The notes under the pieces: model-generated
The model's database searches: none
The model's input: the letters and a program-made list of their open reading frames with translations, nothing else
What the model was told of the DNA's origin: nothing
Program-made: the position numbers and the translations under genes
Part shown: positions 63,983-64,000 of the stretch, piece by piece
How positions within the stretch are numbered: position 1 is the first letter of the stretch
Layout: each line of letters begins with the position of its first letter
Source of the DNA: SGZJ01 sp949372955
Lineage (GTDB): Bacteria > Bacteroidota > Bacteroidia > Flavobacteriales > Flavobacteriaceae
Direction of reading: 5' to 3'
NCBI GenBank assembly: GCA_949372955.1
Contig: CASIAX010000016.1
Location: forward strand, 51,505-115,504
Length of the DNA: 64,000 nucleotides

Positions 63983-64000
63983 CAAAAGGGGTTAATCTTT

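Noticed and set aside
1..64000. Defence islands, CRISPR arrays, prophage or insertion elements
   Set aside because: I saw no repeat-spacer arrays, transposase, integrase, restriction or toxin-antitoxin genes; the window is core chromosome.

Overview
This window is a gene-dense, AT-rich stretch of chromosome from a member of the Bacteroidota, most likely a marine or aquatic flavobacterium (Flavobacteriia). The basis is gene content and order: alternative complex III beside an aa3-type oxidase; the ruvB-queG-maeB-ruvA-sprA-gcvH order; the type IX secretion/gliding genes sprA and a PorP/SprF-like gene; a bamA-ompH-ompH-murI block preceded by nadK and uppS; a FolK-deoxynucleoside kinase fusion; and several upstream sequences matching the Bacteroidota sigma-A promoter TTTG-N18-20-TAnnTTTG. 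I see no rRNA, CRISPR array, insertion sequence, integrase or prophage. Spacers are short and several genes overlap, so the genome looks compact. Species cannot be named from the sequence alone.

Layout. 1-10.2 kb: the end of actA, then actBCDEF, and cytochrome c oxidase subunits II and I, closed by a strong terminator hairpin. 10.2-23.1 kb: DNA repair and housekeeping (ruvB, queG, maeB, ruvA), the giant sprA, gcvH and a VanZ-like gene. 23.1-24.9 kb: an intact tonB-like gene and a broken two-domain copy beside it. 25-30.1 kb: the second half of the respiratory system (heme O synthase, two subunit III-type proteins, subunit IV, a Cys-less SCO-like protein, SCO1, DUF420 and a small CxxC protein). 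30.1-32.9 kb: two small regulators (winged helix and PadR) with membrane or envelope partners. 32.9-38.6 kb: a MacAB-TolC-like exporter. 38.6-43.4 kb: tsaB, a DUF255 thioredoxin-like lipoprotein, an Nfu protein, and a frameshifted PorP/SprF-like gene. 43.4-51.2 kb (minus strand): murI, two ompH/skp genes, bamA, uppS, a DUF6089 protein, nadK and a short ACT-like protein. 51.3-64 kb: pdxJ, a hydrolase, tig-clpP-clpX, a GH3-family protein, DUF2797, a queuosine-precursor transporter, folK-dNK, an RNA methyltransferase, mutS, and tRNA-Gly(GCC) and tRNA-Leu(UAA).

How the genes work together. The two respiratory clusters together encode quinol oxidation by alternative complex III, electron passage through its c-type cytochromes to an aa3-type oxidase, and the heme and copper assembly factors that oxidase needs. 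The TonB-like genes, BamA, OmpH/Skp, UppS, SprA and the PorP/SprF-like gene serve the outer membrane and protein secretion. I found no convincing wholly new system. The points that deserve a second look are small-scale: a tonB paralogue with an A8 slippery-tract frameshift plus a 14-bp tandem duplication at its end; a frameshifted PorP/SprF gene; an ompH gene that appears to start at ATT; a nadK neighbour that seems to have lost its CBS domains; a near-perfect 21-bp dyad ahead of the PadR operon; a decaying small lipoprotein gene; and very small conserved-looking membrane ORFs.
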